Assembly: GCA_002320665.1 (NCBI GenBank) | Contig: DCKO01000007.1 | Location: forward strand, 5,411-37,970 | DNA: 32,560 nt | Direction of reading: 5' to 3' | DNA from: Micavibrio sp. UBA1672 | Lineage (GTDB): Bacteria; Pseudomonadota; Alphaproteobacteria; Micavibrionales; Micavibrionaceae | Part shown: piece after piece, positions 9,407 through 17,456 of the stretch | Numbering within the stretch: position 1 is the stretch's first letter | How the letters are laid out: every line of letters starts with the position of its first letter | Translations under genes and position numbers: made by a program | Notes under the pieces: generated by a model | Databases searched by the model: none | What the model was told of the DNA's origin: nothing | What the model saw: only the letters and a program-made list of their open reading frames with translations

Positions 9407-10764
9407 GCGATTATGATTACGACTTATTTGTTATTGGCGCAGGGTCTGGCGGCGTACGTGCTGCACGGATAGCGGCAGGATATGGCGTAAAAGTTGCGAT
9501 TGCAGAAGAACGCTTTTATGGCGGGACATGCGTGAATATTGGGTGCGTGCCTAAAAAGCTTATGACTTATCTGGCCTCTTATGCCCATCACGCCGAAGAT
9601 GCTTCGGGTTATGGCTGGGATATACGGGCCGAAAGTCTTGACTGGCCAAAATTTGTAGCGCGTAAAAATGACGAGATTAATCGCCTGAATGGTATCTATG
9701 AGAACTTGCTCAAGAATAATGGCGTGGATATTCATTGGGGCAAGGCGGTTCTGAGCGGGCCAAATACTGTACGTGTTGGTGATAAGGAATTCACCGCCGA
9801 GCGTATTTTGATTGCCACGGGTGGTAAGCCTGTTTTTCCGCCGATTGAAGGGGCGAAAGAATTTGGCATTGTTTCGGATGATATTTTTTATCTGCCAGAA
9901 ATGCCAAAACGTCTGGTGGTACTGGGGGTTGGCTATATAGGCCTCGAATTTGCAGGGATATTCAACGCGCTGGGCGCGGAAGTGCACGTGATTTACCGCC
10001 GTGATAAAATCCTGAATGAGGGTTTTGATGAGGATGTACGTGTCTTTCTGCAAGCTGAAATGACCAAGCAAGGGATCACCTTCCACCCCGAGACCAATAT
10101 CACAAAGCTTGAAAAGCAAGGTGATGATATTCTGGTGCATCTGGATAAGGGCAAAACACTTAAGGCTGATCAGGTTCTCTTTGCCACAGGCCGCAAACCT
10201 AATAGTGAAGGGCTGGGACTAGAAGAATTGGGCATAAAATTAGCCAAAAATGGTGCTATTCCTGTGAACAGGGAAGAGCAAACAGACGTACACTCGGTTT
10301 ATGCGGTTGGCGATGTGACAGATCGCGTGGCTTTGACGCCTGTTGCCCTTGGTGAGGGTCATGCGCTTGTGGATCGGCTATATGGCGGGCAAGATCGCTA
10401 TTTGTCTTACGAGAACATCCCTTCTGCGGTGTTTTCAAATCCGTCTGTGGCGCAAGTCGGTCTTACAGAAGAGCAAGCTAGAGAGAAATACGGTGATGAG
10501 ATCGATATTTATAAAAGTGATTTTCGGGCTATGAAGATGATTTTAGCCGAGCGTGATGAGCGTACGTTTATGAAGCTGATCGTACACAGTCAAACGGATA
10601 AGGTTTTAGGGCTTCATATGGTCGGGCAAGAAGCCGCAGAAATTGTTCAGGGTTTTGCCACAGCGATTATCGCAGGTGCCACCAAAGCAGATTTCGATCG
10701 CACGATTGGCATACACCCCTCTACGGCAGAGGAATTTGTGACAATGCGGAATAAAGTGGGTTAG
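9403..10764 (+). CDS. gor: Glutathione-disulfide reductase
   Basis: This FAD-dependent pyridine-nucleotide disulfide oxidoreductase reduces oxidised glutathione with NADPH in the cytoplasm. The 453-residue length is typical. Visible motifs are the FAD-binding GAGSGG (12-17), the redox-active pair in GGTCVNIGCVPKK (Cys43 and Cys48), the nucleotide-binding GVGYIGLEFAGIF, the second FAD motif YAVGDVTD, and the catalytic-base region HPSTAEEF (His438) near the C terminus. The family usually has HPT rather than HPS. Related thioredoxin or mycothiol reductases are less likely because the CVNIGCVPKK context and C-terminal HPxxAEEFVTMR match alphaproteobacterial glutathione reductases. The start overlaps the ndh stop by four bases, indicating translational coupling, and the stop overlaps the convergent TPR gene. 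Confidence 0.93.
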   Translation: MSDYDYDLFVIGAGSGGVRAARIAAGYGVKVAIAEERFYGGTCVNIGCVPKKLMTYLASYAHHAEDASGYGWDIRAESLDWPKFVARKNDEINRLNGIYENLLKNNGVDIHWGKAVLSGPNTVRVGDKEFTAERILIATGGKPVFPPIEGAKEFGIVSDDIFYLPEMPKRLVVLGVGYIGLEFAGIFNALGAEVHVIYRRDKILNEGFDEDVRVFLQAEMTKQGITFHPETNITKLEKQGDDILVHLDKGKTLKADQVLFATGRKPNSEGLGLEELGIKLAKNGAIPVNREEQTDVHSVYAVGDVTDRVALTPVALGEGHALVDRLYGGQDRYLSYENIPSAVFSNPSVAQVGLTEEQAREKYGDEIDIYKSDFRAMKMILAERDERTFMKLIVHSQTDKVLGLHMVGQEAAEIVQGFATAIIAGATKADFDRTIGIHPSTAEEFVTMRNKVG

Positions 10765-12359
10765 TTTTTTTCAGTTTTTTCTTTTTCTGCCTTCAGCCAT
10801 TTTGCAGTAAACAAATTTATTATAATAGTGCTTGTTTTTGGATGAGTTTCTCCCCATTTACTTGAAGCAATTTTCAGAGCCTTGTCATAATACTCAATGG
10901 CCTTGTCATATTCGTCTTTATTATTAAAAGCCATAGCCAGGTTATTCCAGCGTATGGCTACTTTTGGATGGTCTTCACCGTAGGTTTTCAGATCATTATC
11001 CAGAGCCTTTTCATAAAACGATATGGCCTTGTCATACTCGCCTTTATTATCCCATGCTGCCCCGAGATTATTCCATAGTGTAGCTATATTGGGGTGGTCT
11101 TCACCATAGGTTTTCAGATCACTATCCAGAGCCTTTTCATAATATTCAATGGCCTTGTCATACTCGCCTTTATTATTAAAGGCCATAGCCAAATTATTCC
11201 AAAGTATAGCTACATTGGGATGGTCTTCACCGTAGGTTTTCAGATCACTATCCAGAGCCTTTTCATAAAACGATATGGCCTTGTCATACTCGCCTTTATT
11301 GCTCCACGCCACACCTAGATTACTCCAGCGTATGGCTACTTTTGGATTGTCTTCACCGTAGGTTTTCAGATTACTATCCAGAGCCTTTTCATAATATTCA
11401 ATGGCCTTGTCATACTCGCCTTTATTATCCCATGCTGCCCCGAGATTATTCCAACGTATGGCTATTTTTGGATGATCCTCTCCATACGTCTTTAATTCAC
11501 TGTCCAATGCTTTTTCGTAATATTCGATCGCCTTGTCATATGCGCCTTTATTACTCCATGCCACACCTAGATTACTCCAGCGTATGGCCACATAAGGGTG
11601 GTCTTGCCCATAATTTTTGAGATCAATTTCCAGAGCCTTTTCATAATATTCAATGGCTTTTTTATATTGTCCAAGATCATTTAAGAGAAAACCTGCATTA
11701 TTCAAATAAACTGAATTCTCTGACTGTAAAGCGGCGGCTTTCATAAAAGCATCGGCGGCTTCCTGATATTTTAGATTCAGTTTTTTGATTTCACCGCGTT
11801 CATAAAGGCTTTGCGCGAGTTTTTCTTCCTGTGATTTCAGGTTTTCTTCGTAATGACGGTCAACGAGTTCTTCGGCTTCGTCGATCCTACCCTCTTGAAC
11901 CAGCGCCTTGATACCTTCTGAAATATTCTCGTTTTGTAAAAGCTCTTCGATGCGCTTTTTATAGTCTTCTAGCTGAGTTTCCAGTACGTAAATATTCTGA
12001 TCTTTAACATCAATCTGATCCAGTAAGTTATTAAGCAAACGTCTCTGGCTATCCTTATTGACTTTCAATGTTTCAAGTTGTGAAAGCAAGCGGTCATAAT
12101 TTTCCTGAGAAATTTTTCTATTTTCTACTATTTCCTGAAGGTTTTTCTTATTTTCCGAAGTGGTTACACTTGATTCATAACGATCAAAACCAAAACCCAG
12201 AACTGAAAGAAGCAAACCAATAACAGAAAGCGTGATGATTTTCTTGTATTGGCGCTTGATGCGTTTGCTCAAAATGTAGAACTGCACGGCAATCCAGCGC
12301 ATAATCGTTTTAGGCAATTTTTTGTTGTCATCCGAATCTGCCGGATTTCCATCTTCCAT
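10761..12359 (-). CDS. Membrane-anchored protein with kinesin-light-chain-type TPR array
   Basis: This 532-residue protein of unknown specific function has a short basic cytoplasmic N terminus, one membrane span (about 41-58, IITLSVIGLLLSVLGFGF) and a probable coiled coil (about 66-140, rich in Lys, Glu, Leu and Asn). It then has a periplasmic or cytoplasmic helical part, depending on topology, and seven consecutive 42-residue repeats (residues 220-513) of the form NNLG.AW.NKGEYDKAIEYYEKAL followed by LKTYGEDHP.VAIRW. These are tetratricopeptide repeats of the kinesin-light-chain/NB-ARC-TPR type, which act as protein-binding scaffolds. Basic residues before the span favour N-in, repeats outside. 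It follows the histidine kinase after 61 bases on the same strand and is probably co-transcribed. The leader is strongly self-complementary (see separate entry). Confidence 0.85.
   Translation of the reverse strand: MEDGNPADSDDNKKLPKTIMRWIAVQFYILSKRIKRQYKKIITLSVIGLLLSVLGFGFDRYESSVTTSENKKNLQEIVENRKISQENYDRLLSQLETLKVNKDSQRRLLNNLLDQIDVKDQNIYVLETQLEDYKKRIEELLQNENISEGIKALVQEGRIDEAEELVDRHYEENLKSQEEKLAQSLYERGEIKKLNLKYQEAADAFMKAAALQSENSVYLNNAGFLLNDLGQYKKAIEYYEKALEIDLKNYGQDHPYVAIRWSNLGVAWSNKGAYDKAIEYYEKALDSELKTYGEDHPKIAIRWNNLGAAWDNKGEYDKAIEYYEKALDSNLKTYGEDNPKVAIRWSNLGVAWSNKGEYDKAISFYEKALDSDLKTYGEDHPNVAILWNNLAMAFNNKGEYDKAIEYYEKALDSDLKTYGEDHPNIATLWNNLGAAWDNKGEYDKAISFYEKALDNDLKTYGEDHPKVAIRWNNLAMAFNNKDEYDKAIEYYDKALKIASSKWGETHPKTSTIIINLFTAKWLKAEKEKTEKN
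10821..11702 (-). repeat. Seven tandem 126-bp repeats inside the TPR gene
   Basis: The repeats are exact in length (7 x 126 = 882 bp) and several are nearly identical at the DNA level. Units 2-7 fall into three types by their first ten residues: SNLGVAWSNK (units 2 and 4), NNLGAAWDNK (3 and 6) and NNLAMAFNNK (5 and 7). A second marker, AIEYY versus AISFY, does not follow the same order (AISFY in units 4 and 6). This mosaic points to recent duplication and recombination within the array. Confidence 0.9.
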
Positions 12360-12417
12360 GGCCTTACCCCTCTATAAGCTTATAGCTATTGTATAAACAA
12401 TGAGGATAAACAAGGCC
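12360..12417 (-). promoter_or_regulatory. Leader of the TPR gene able to fold and mask its ribosome-binding site
   Basis: On the minus strand, GGCCTT (12417-12412) can pair with AAGGCC (12365-12360), which touches the ATG. CCTC (12405-12402) can pair with GAGG of the likely Shine-Dalgarno GAGGGG (12372-12367). Between them lie two perfect hairpins: ATTGT/ACAAT with a TTAT loop (12401-12388) and the palindrome TATAAGCTTATA (12384-12373). Together they form a three-way junction covering nearly the whole intergenic RNA. No U-run follows, so it is not a normal terminator. The pairing is seen directly; a role in translational control is inferred. Confidence 0.45.
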
Positions 12418-12420
12418 AAT

Positions 12421-14334
12421 TTATTTTACAGTTAAGGGCAATTTGATTGTCACGGTTGTGCCAACATCTTCGGTGGATTCGATATCCATTCTTCCGCCAT
12501 GCAGATTTACAAGCTCGCGCGTGATGGAAAGGCCAAGGCCTGTGCCTTCATGGTCTCGTGTATATTCGCTAGAGGCTTGCTCGAAGGGTTTTAGGACTGC
12601 TGCCAGCTTATTGGGCGGGATGCCGATACCATTATCATGGATTTTGATGGTAACATGATCCAGTGCCTCGATGATTTCCATCCAGACCTTACCCTTCTCG
12701 CGGGTGAATTTTACGGCGTTGGATAGAATATTCAGGAAAACCTGAAGCAAGGCTCTGCGATCAGCCTGCAAAATGATGTCTTGCCCCATAAACTCTGGTT
12801 TTTTAAGGGCAATGTTCCCATCCATTGCACGTGATTCAACCATGCGAAACGCGCTGTCTATAACGTCTTTTAGCTGTACGTCTGTAATAGCGAGCGTATA
12901 TTTACCCTCCTCGATCTTTGACATGTCCAGAATATCGGAAATAATATCAAGGAGGTGCTGACCGCTATCATAGATGCTAGTGGAATATTCCAGATATTTT
13001 TCATTGAAGATCGGCCCAAGAAGCTGGTTTTTCATCATTTCAGAAAAGCCAAGGATTGCATTCAGGGGTGTACGGAGCTCGTGGCTCATATTCGCTAGAA
13101 ATCTGGATTTAGCAGCATAGGCTTGCTCGGCGGCGTTTTTAGCGGCACGTAATTTTTTCTCATATAAAACGCGCTCGGTCATATCCTGTAAAATACCGTA
13201 AAGCGCGATAACCTCGCCATTAATGTCCTTTTCACAGCGCCCTTCGCAGCTCACGAAACGTTCCTCGCCATCCGGCCTGCGGATGCTGAATTCCATCTCG
13301 TAATTCTTTTCCTCTATCATGGCACGTTGGAAAACCTGACCTACACGGCCAACATCACGGGGGTGTACGTGCTTCATGAACCAATTTACAGTAATCAAGT
13401 CCGTTTTATCCAGATGACCGAAAATTCTTACCATTTCCTCGGAACAATAGACATTATCCTGCCCGATCGCCCAGCGCCAATGCCCCATACGCCCGATAGA
13501 TTCGGCCTCTGTAAGTTGCGCCTGTCGGCGGGCAAGATCATTTTTCTGATTATGGATTTCGGTAATGTCCCGACCAGAGGCATAAATATAGCCATCAGCC
13601 TTTTTTTGTCGCCATTCTACCCAGTGTACGTCTCCATTGACCGCATGCATTCTTACTTCAAAGATTTTGACGGTACTTTGTTCCTCTAGACCTTCTTCCA
13701 TTTCGAAGAAATCCATCAATGTGAGAGCTTCGAGATTATGTTCATCCGTGATGAAGCGCTCGCTGAAATTCTCATTACAGGAAATAAGCTTGCCGTTTTC
13801 ATCCATCACAACCATCATGTCATGGCTGAGATCTGCGAAAATAGCGTAATCTTGAGGCTTTTTCAGAGTGATCCCAGCGGATTCCGTAACTTTGGCTTTT
13901 GTAATCTCGACAGGATTTTCCTGATTGTTATCTTCGTCATTTAAAGATACGACTAGATAACGCGTACCGTCATGCCCCTGCACCCAATCAAAGTAAAAGC
14001 TTGTGATCACCGGGTTGCCATAGAGGTGTACGTCATGCTCGCCTGACTCCAGTGCGCTTATACACTCATCTTCACCCAGAGCCTCTTCGGAAAATGTGAA
14101 TATATCGAGAATATTATAAGTCTCGTTTTCAGCCAGCCCCAGAAATTGGTAAAAGGCAGGGTTTGCATGACGGATTACACCATCTTCGCTGACGGCGCAT
14201 CGCGCTGTTTCTGGTTGGGTGGGCCTAAAGGACTCCCGTGGGATATTTATGATGTTCTCGTCAATCATGATTGAAAGCGTATAAAGGGATGTTGTTAGAA
14301 AAAAGGCAGGGTTATGACTATTCTTGGATTTCAT
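12421..14334 (-). CDS. Cytoplasmic sensor histidine kinase with three PAS domains
   Basis: This 637-residue two-component sensor kinase has no membrane span, so it probably senses a cytoplasmic or redox/ligand signal. It has an N-terminal PAS-like domain (about 35-135, ENIxxIL-type), a second PAS (about 165-265, with VEWRQKKADGYIYASGRDIT) and a third PAS-PAC (about 275-395, with WFMKHVHPRD and ALYGILQDMTER). These are followed by the HisKA phosphoacceptor helix FLANMSHELRTPLNAILGF (His418) and a HATPase_c domain: LNILSNAVKF (N box), IHDNGIGIP (G1) and EGTGLGLSITREL (G2). No receiver domain or response regulator lies nearby. The start at 14334 has a weak AGG just upstream; an ATG at 14268 (MIDENIIN) is an alternative that drops 22 residues of unclear value. 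It precedes the TPR gene by 61 bases. Confidence 0.92.
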   Translation of the reverse strand: MKSKNSHNPAFFLTTSLYTLSIMIDENIINIPRESFRPTQPETARCAVSEDGVIRHANPAFYQFLGLAENETYNILDIFTFSEEALGEDECISALESGEHDVHLYGNPVITSFYFDWVQGHDGTRYLVVSLNDEDNNQENPVEITKAKVTESAGITLKKPQDYAIFADLSHDMMVVMDENGKLISCNENFSERFITDEHNLEALTLMDFFEMEEGLEEQSTVKIFEVRMHAVNGDVHWVEWRQKKADGYIYASGRDITEIHNQKNDLARRQAQLTEAESIGRMGHWRWAIGQDNVYCSEEMVRIFGHLDKTDLITVNWFMKHVHPRDVGRVGQVFQRAMIEEKNYEMEFSIRRPDGEERFVSCEGRCEKDINGEVIALYGILQDMTERVLYEKKLRAAKNAAEQAYAAKSRFLANMSHELRTPLNAILGFSEMMKNQLLGPIFNEKYLEYSTSIYDSGQHLLDIISDILDMSKIEEGKYTLAITDVQLKDVIDSAFRMVESRAMDGNIALKKPEFMGQDIILQADRRALLQVFLNILSNAVKFTREKGKVWMEIIEALDHVTIKIHDNGIGIPPNKLAAVLKPFEQASSEYTRDHEGTGLGLSITRELVNLHGGRMDIESTEDVGTTVTIKLPLTVK

Positions 14335-14359
14335 CTTACCTGAAAGCGTGAGGCCTTAC

Positions 14360-14398
14360 AAGTAAAGAAAAGCCGTAAACCCTAAGGCTCACGGCTTT
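14360..14398 (-). terminator. Rho-independent terminator after the dsbD-redoxin operon
   Basis: The minus-strand RNA reads AAAGCCGT, a 14-base loop, then ACGGCTTT and a T-rich run (TCTTTACTT). The eight-base stem (14398-14391 with 14376-14369) lies about 35 bases past the stop of the redoxin gene and before the histidine kinase gene. It therefore separates the two minus-strand units. Confidence 0.65.
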
Positions 14399-14432
14399 CA
14401 CAGTTCAAGAGTTTCATACTCAAGAGGATAAC

Positions 14433-15056
14433 TTAATATTTAACACCGCAACCATAGGGCCATGTTGCAGGATTTTGCACGTCGCGGCCCGCGGACAGAT
14501 CGTCCAGCGCGGCTAATACATAATTCGTAGCGCCCTCGATAGCAGCCGGATTAGGGCTGGAGTCGCTGTCAATCGCGCCGGCATAGGCCAATGTACCTTC
14601 GCCGTCGATTACAAACATATGCGGCGTTGTTTTCGCACCATACATTTTACCGATTTCGCCGCTTTCATCCAGAATACGGGTTGTTGCATTAGCTCCAACC
14701 TCTTTCTCGATTTTCATAGCTTCTTCGGGGGTTACATGACCTTGCTTTCCAGGGGCAGAAGATACAATCGTGACCCAGACAACGCCTTGATCTGTGGCTT
14801 TTTTCTGTACGCTTTGCATATTGCCTGAACTATAGTGCTTGACGACAAACGGGCATTGGTGGTTTGACCATTCCAGAACAACTGTTTTGCCTTTGTGGTC
14901 GCTCAAGGAAAATGCCTCGCCGTGAATATCTGTGGCAGAGAAGTCAGGAGCCGCTTTGCCGACCTCGACATTGGCCTGTGCCTTGTGACCATAAATCGGC
15001 AGGGCCGCCGCCATCGCCAAAAGTGCAATAGTGTAAATAGCTATTTTTCTATACAT
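14433..15056 (-). CDS. Periplasmic thioredoxin-like/peroxiredoxin (AhpC-TSA 'PRX-like 1') protein
   Basis: The 207-residue protein starts with a signal peptide (YRKIAIYTIALLAMAAALPIYGHKAQA) and continues as a redoxin fold: GKAAPDFSATDIHGEAFSL, then the active-site strand VVLEWSNHQCPFVVKHY with a single Cys68, and the cis-proline segment KTTPHMFVID. This is the PRX-like group, in which one peroxidatic-type cysteine follows N-x-x. A second cysteine occurs in the C-terminal YGCGVKY (Cys204) and could act as resolving residue. The substrate is unknown; reduction of peroxides or thiols in the periplasm is a reasonable guess. It lies 45 bases downstream of the dsbD-like gene and is followed by a terminator. 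An operon is likely, in which the membrane reductase supplies electrons to this protein. Confidence 0.85.
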   Translation of the reverse strand: MYRKIAIYTIALLAMAAALPIYGHKAQANVEVGKAAPDFSATDIHGEAFSLSDHKGKTVVLEWSNHQCPFVVKHYSSGNMQSVQKKATDQGVVWVTIVSSAPGKQGHVTPEEAMKIEKEVGANATTRILDESGEIGKMYGAKTTPHMFVIDGEGTLAYAGAIDSDSSPNPAAIEGATNYVLAALDDLSAGRDVQNPATWPYGCGVKY

Positions 15057-15101
15057 GATTAAAGTGTCCTTTTATCGTTAATCCGATTTGTAGTGTTGAG
15101 A

Positions 15102-17279
15102 TTACTTACTCCCTAGTGCCTCTTGCAAGAGTGACGGCGTTAAAATCTGAGGCAGTAAAACTGGCTCTGACCGCTCGCCACTTTGCGGGTCAGGCGCAGG
15201 GTAATACACATAAATCGGTACACCATTGCGCCCAAAAGACTCGAGGTAGGTCGTAATCTCACCATCATAATTCGTCCAGTCTCCGATAAAGTAACGAATT
15301 TTTTTCGTAGAAAATAAATTTTTTGTAGTCTCAATGTTGATCGCCACGGCGTGATTGATTTTGCAGGTGATGCACCAGCTTGCTGTCATCTCGACAAAGA
15401 CAGGCTCATCGGATAATAAGGCCTCATCCAAGGCGACTTTACTCCATTTCTCACCGAATTCATATTTTGTCTGCATATCGGCGCTTTCCATTGGCGCTTT
15501 ATCTACATAGAGCAGGCACACAAACGGCATAAACACCATAAACCAGAAAATTAGATTTCTGAACGGGCACAGGATCGGGCGCATGGGCACTTTCTTGATC
15601 CAAATACAAAAGACAATAAAGAGCATGCCAGTCAGAATATATAAAACCCCTGCCGAGCCTTTTTGTGCGCTCAAGACCCAAACCAGCCAAATGGCAGAGG
15701 CAAACATCGGGAAAGCCAGAAACTGTTTGAATCCATCCATCCAGGCGCCAGGTCTTGGTAATAACTTACAGGCCGCAGGTACAAAGCATAAAAATACGTA
15801 CGGCAAGGCCAAACCTAGACCCAGAGCCATAAATACCGTTAGAGAGACAAAGGCAGGCTGCACCAGAGCAAAGCCAATAGCCGCCGCCATAAACGGCGCT
15901 GTGCAAGGCGTTGCCACAATCGCGGCAAGTACACCTGTGAAAAATGTACCTGTAACCCCCGCTTTTTGACTAAGACTCTGACCAATTCCGCCGAAACGGT
16001 TTGATACATCGAAATACCCCATCAGGTTCAAGCCAATCAGGAAGAGTAAATAAGCCAGCGCCCCAACAATTAGTGGATTTTGGAGCTGAAACCCCCAACC
16101 AACAAGCAGGCCTGCGCTTTTGAACATTAGCAAAGCTCCGGCTATCACGAGGAAACTTGCCAAAATTCCAGCTGTGTATGCTAAACCATGTTTACGCGCG
16201 AGCGATGCTTCTTTTTCAGATATCTTGACAAGACTTAGGGCCTTCATTGAAAGCACAGGAAAAACGCAGGGCATGAGATTTAAAACCAACCCGCCGAGCA
16301 GCGCAAAAATGACAGCACTGAAAAATGTAATTTGATCTGTTTGTGATGGTGCTGACGGCTTAATGCCCCTGCCATGATGCGCCATGTTTTGGCCAGACTC
16401 AGCAGAACCTTCCGTAGAGATGACAAAATTACTTGCCATATCATTATTTTTATAAAGAACTGTTTCATATGCCTTTTCTGTATTATATTGCCCTTTTATA
16501 GCCAATAATCCGGGCAATTTTTCCTTATCATCAAGTGACTGATCTCCTCTTGGGTGCACTACCCAGATAGCATCATCCTCGACAAAGATTTGGGGGTTGG
16601 CTGCATGATTAATAATCCCCCAATCCAGTGGAAAGAATTCCAGATCTTTATTAGCAAGCTCCCCTAGCAGCCCCTCCTCAAGCGTGAAGCGCATCAATAA
16701 ATATCCGTCTTTTTCCTGAAACGAGTAGTTCCATTCCGATGCATCTTGCGGTAAATGCTTCTCGGCCTGTGCAATAATCTCACTATTATCGTGAGCTGGG
16801 GCAGAGGGGTCATTCAACACGACCTCTATTTCTTCGGATTCAGGTATACAGATTTCCTTACAAACAAGGATACTAAGGCTCGCCTTCAAGGTTATCTTTT
16901 CATCTGGATTGACATCATTAAAGGTTATTGGCTGCAATAAGGTAACACGATCGTGATAGCCATAATTCGCAAGGAAATCCATGGGTATTTTATCCGGTAT
17001 TGGCCATTTAATATCTTTTATATCAATACCCTCAACACCAGACCACCTAACATCAACCGGCAAGCCAGAGTCGCCCGGATTTGCCCAATAAACATGGCAG
17101 TGATCCGCCATGGTAAGCTCCACAGCCATCATGATCGTCTGTCCGCTTTGCACCTTATTGGTTTCGGGGATAATCCTTATACTGGTATAACGCTCAGGTG
17201 TTTCCTGCGCGAAGGCCTGCACTGTCATAGATATAAAAATCAAAAGAAAGGTAAGAAAAATTCGAAACTGTGAAGCCAT
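15102..17279 (-). CDS. dsbD: DsbD/ScsB-type thiol:disulfide interchange protein
   Basis: This protein carries reducing equivalents from cytoplasmic thioredoxin across the inner membrane to periplasmic thiol proteins. The 725-residue product has a signal peptide (cleavage near AFA-QE, residue 24-25). A periplasmic N-terminal domain follows, with Cys140 and Cys144 in LVCKEICIPE. The central membrane region has about eight spans and the two conserved cysteines in NLMPCVFPVLSMKAL and VATPCTAPFMAAAIGF. The C-terminal thioredoxin-like domain has the pair WCITCK (Cys636, Cys639). The longer N-terminal domain with CKEICIPE resembles the ScsB-like subgroup rather than classical E. coli DsbD, so the exact partner may differ; the downstream redoxin is the obvious candidate. 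It is divergent from acetoacetyl-CoA synthetase. Confidence 0.92.
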   Translation of the reverse strand: MASQFRIFLTFLLIFISMTVQAFAQETPERYTSIRIIPETNKVQSGQTIMMAVELTMADHCHVYWANPGDSGLPVDVRWSGVEGIDIKDIKWPIPDKIPMDFLANYGYHDRVTLLQPITFNDVNPDEKITLKASLSILVCKEICIPESEEIEVVLNDPSAPAHDNSEIIAQAEKHLPQDASEWNYSFQEKDGYLLMRFTLEEGLLGELANKDLEFFPLDWGIINHAANPQIFVEDDAIWVVHPRGDQSLDDKEKLPGLLAIKGQYNTEKAYETVLYKNNDMASNFVISTEGSAESGQNMAHHGRGIKPSAPSQTDQITFFSAVIFALLGGLVLNLMPCVFPVLSMKALSLVKISEKEASLARKHGLAYTAGILASFLVIAGALLMFKSAGLLVGWGFQLQNPLIVGALAYLLFLIGLNLMGYFDVSNRFGGIGQSLSQKAGVTGTFFTGVLAAIVATPCTAPFMAAAIGFALVQPAFVSLTVFMALGLGLALPYVFLCFVPAACKLLPRPGAWMDGFKQFLAFPMFASAIWLVWVLSAQKGSAGVLYILTGMLFIVFCIWIKKVPMRPILCPFRNLIFWFMVFMPFVCLLYVDKAPMESADMQTKYEFGEKWSKVALDEALLSDEPVFVEMTASWCITCKINHAVAINIETTKNLFSTKKIRYFIGDWTNYDGEITTYLESFGRNGVPIYVYYPAPDPQSGERSEPVLLPQILTPSLLQEALGSK

Positions 17280-17321
17280 TATATGAAATCTTTCATTATC
17301 GGGCCTTTATCTACCAGACCC

Positions 17322-17349
17322 TTGGAATATAAGTTACTACGGATATAAA
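17322..17349 (+). promoter_or_regulatory. Candidate sigma-70-type promoter for acetoacetyl-CoA synthetase
   Basis: TTGGAA (17322-17327), a 16-base spacer and TATAAA (17344-17349) lie about 107 bases before the ATG, in the 177-base divergent region with dsbD. An inverted repeat TTGTT-CGA-AACAA at 17428-17440, close to the start codon, could be an operator. Both are read by eye and are unproven. Confidence 0.35.
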
Positions 17350-17456
17350 TAATACGTTTATATGTATACTATAAGTTTTCGTTTATCCTTGCTTTTGGTT
17401 ACAAAATCCCACAAAATTTCGGTGCATTTGTTCGAAACAAGCAAAAGAGAACAACC

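Noticed and set aside
12421..14334. Histidine kinase as a hybrid kinase or membrane sensor
   Set aside because: No receiver domain follows the ATPase domain and no hydrophobic span is present.
14271..14350. Repeated TGAAAGCGT word near the histidine kinase start
   Set aside because: Only two copies of nine bases, 68 bases apart, with no symmetry or promoter relation; probably chance.
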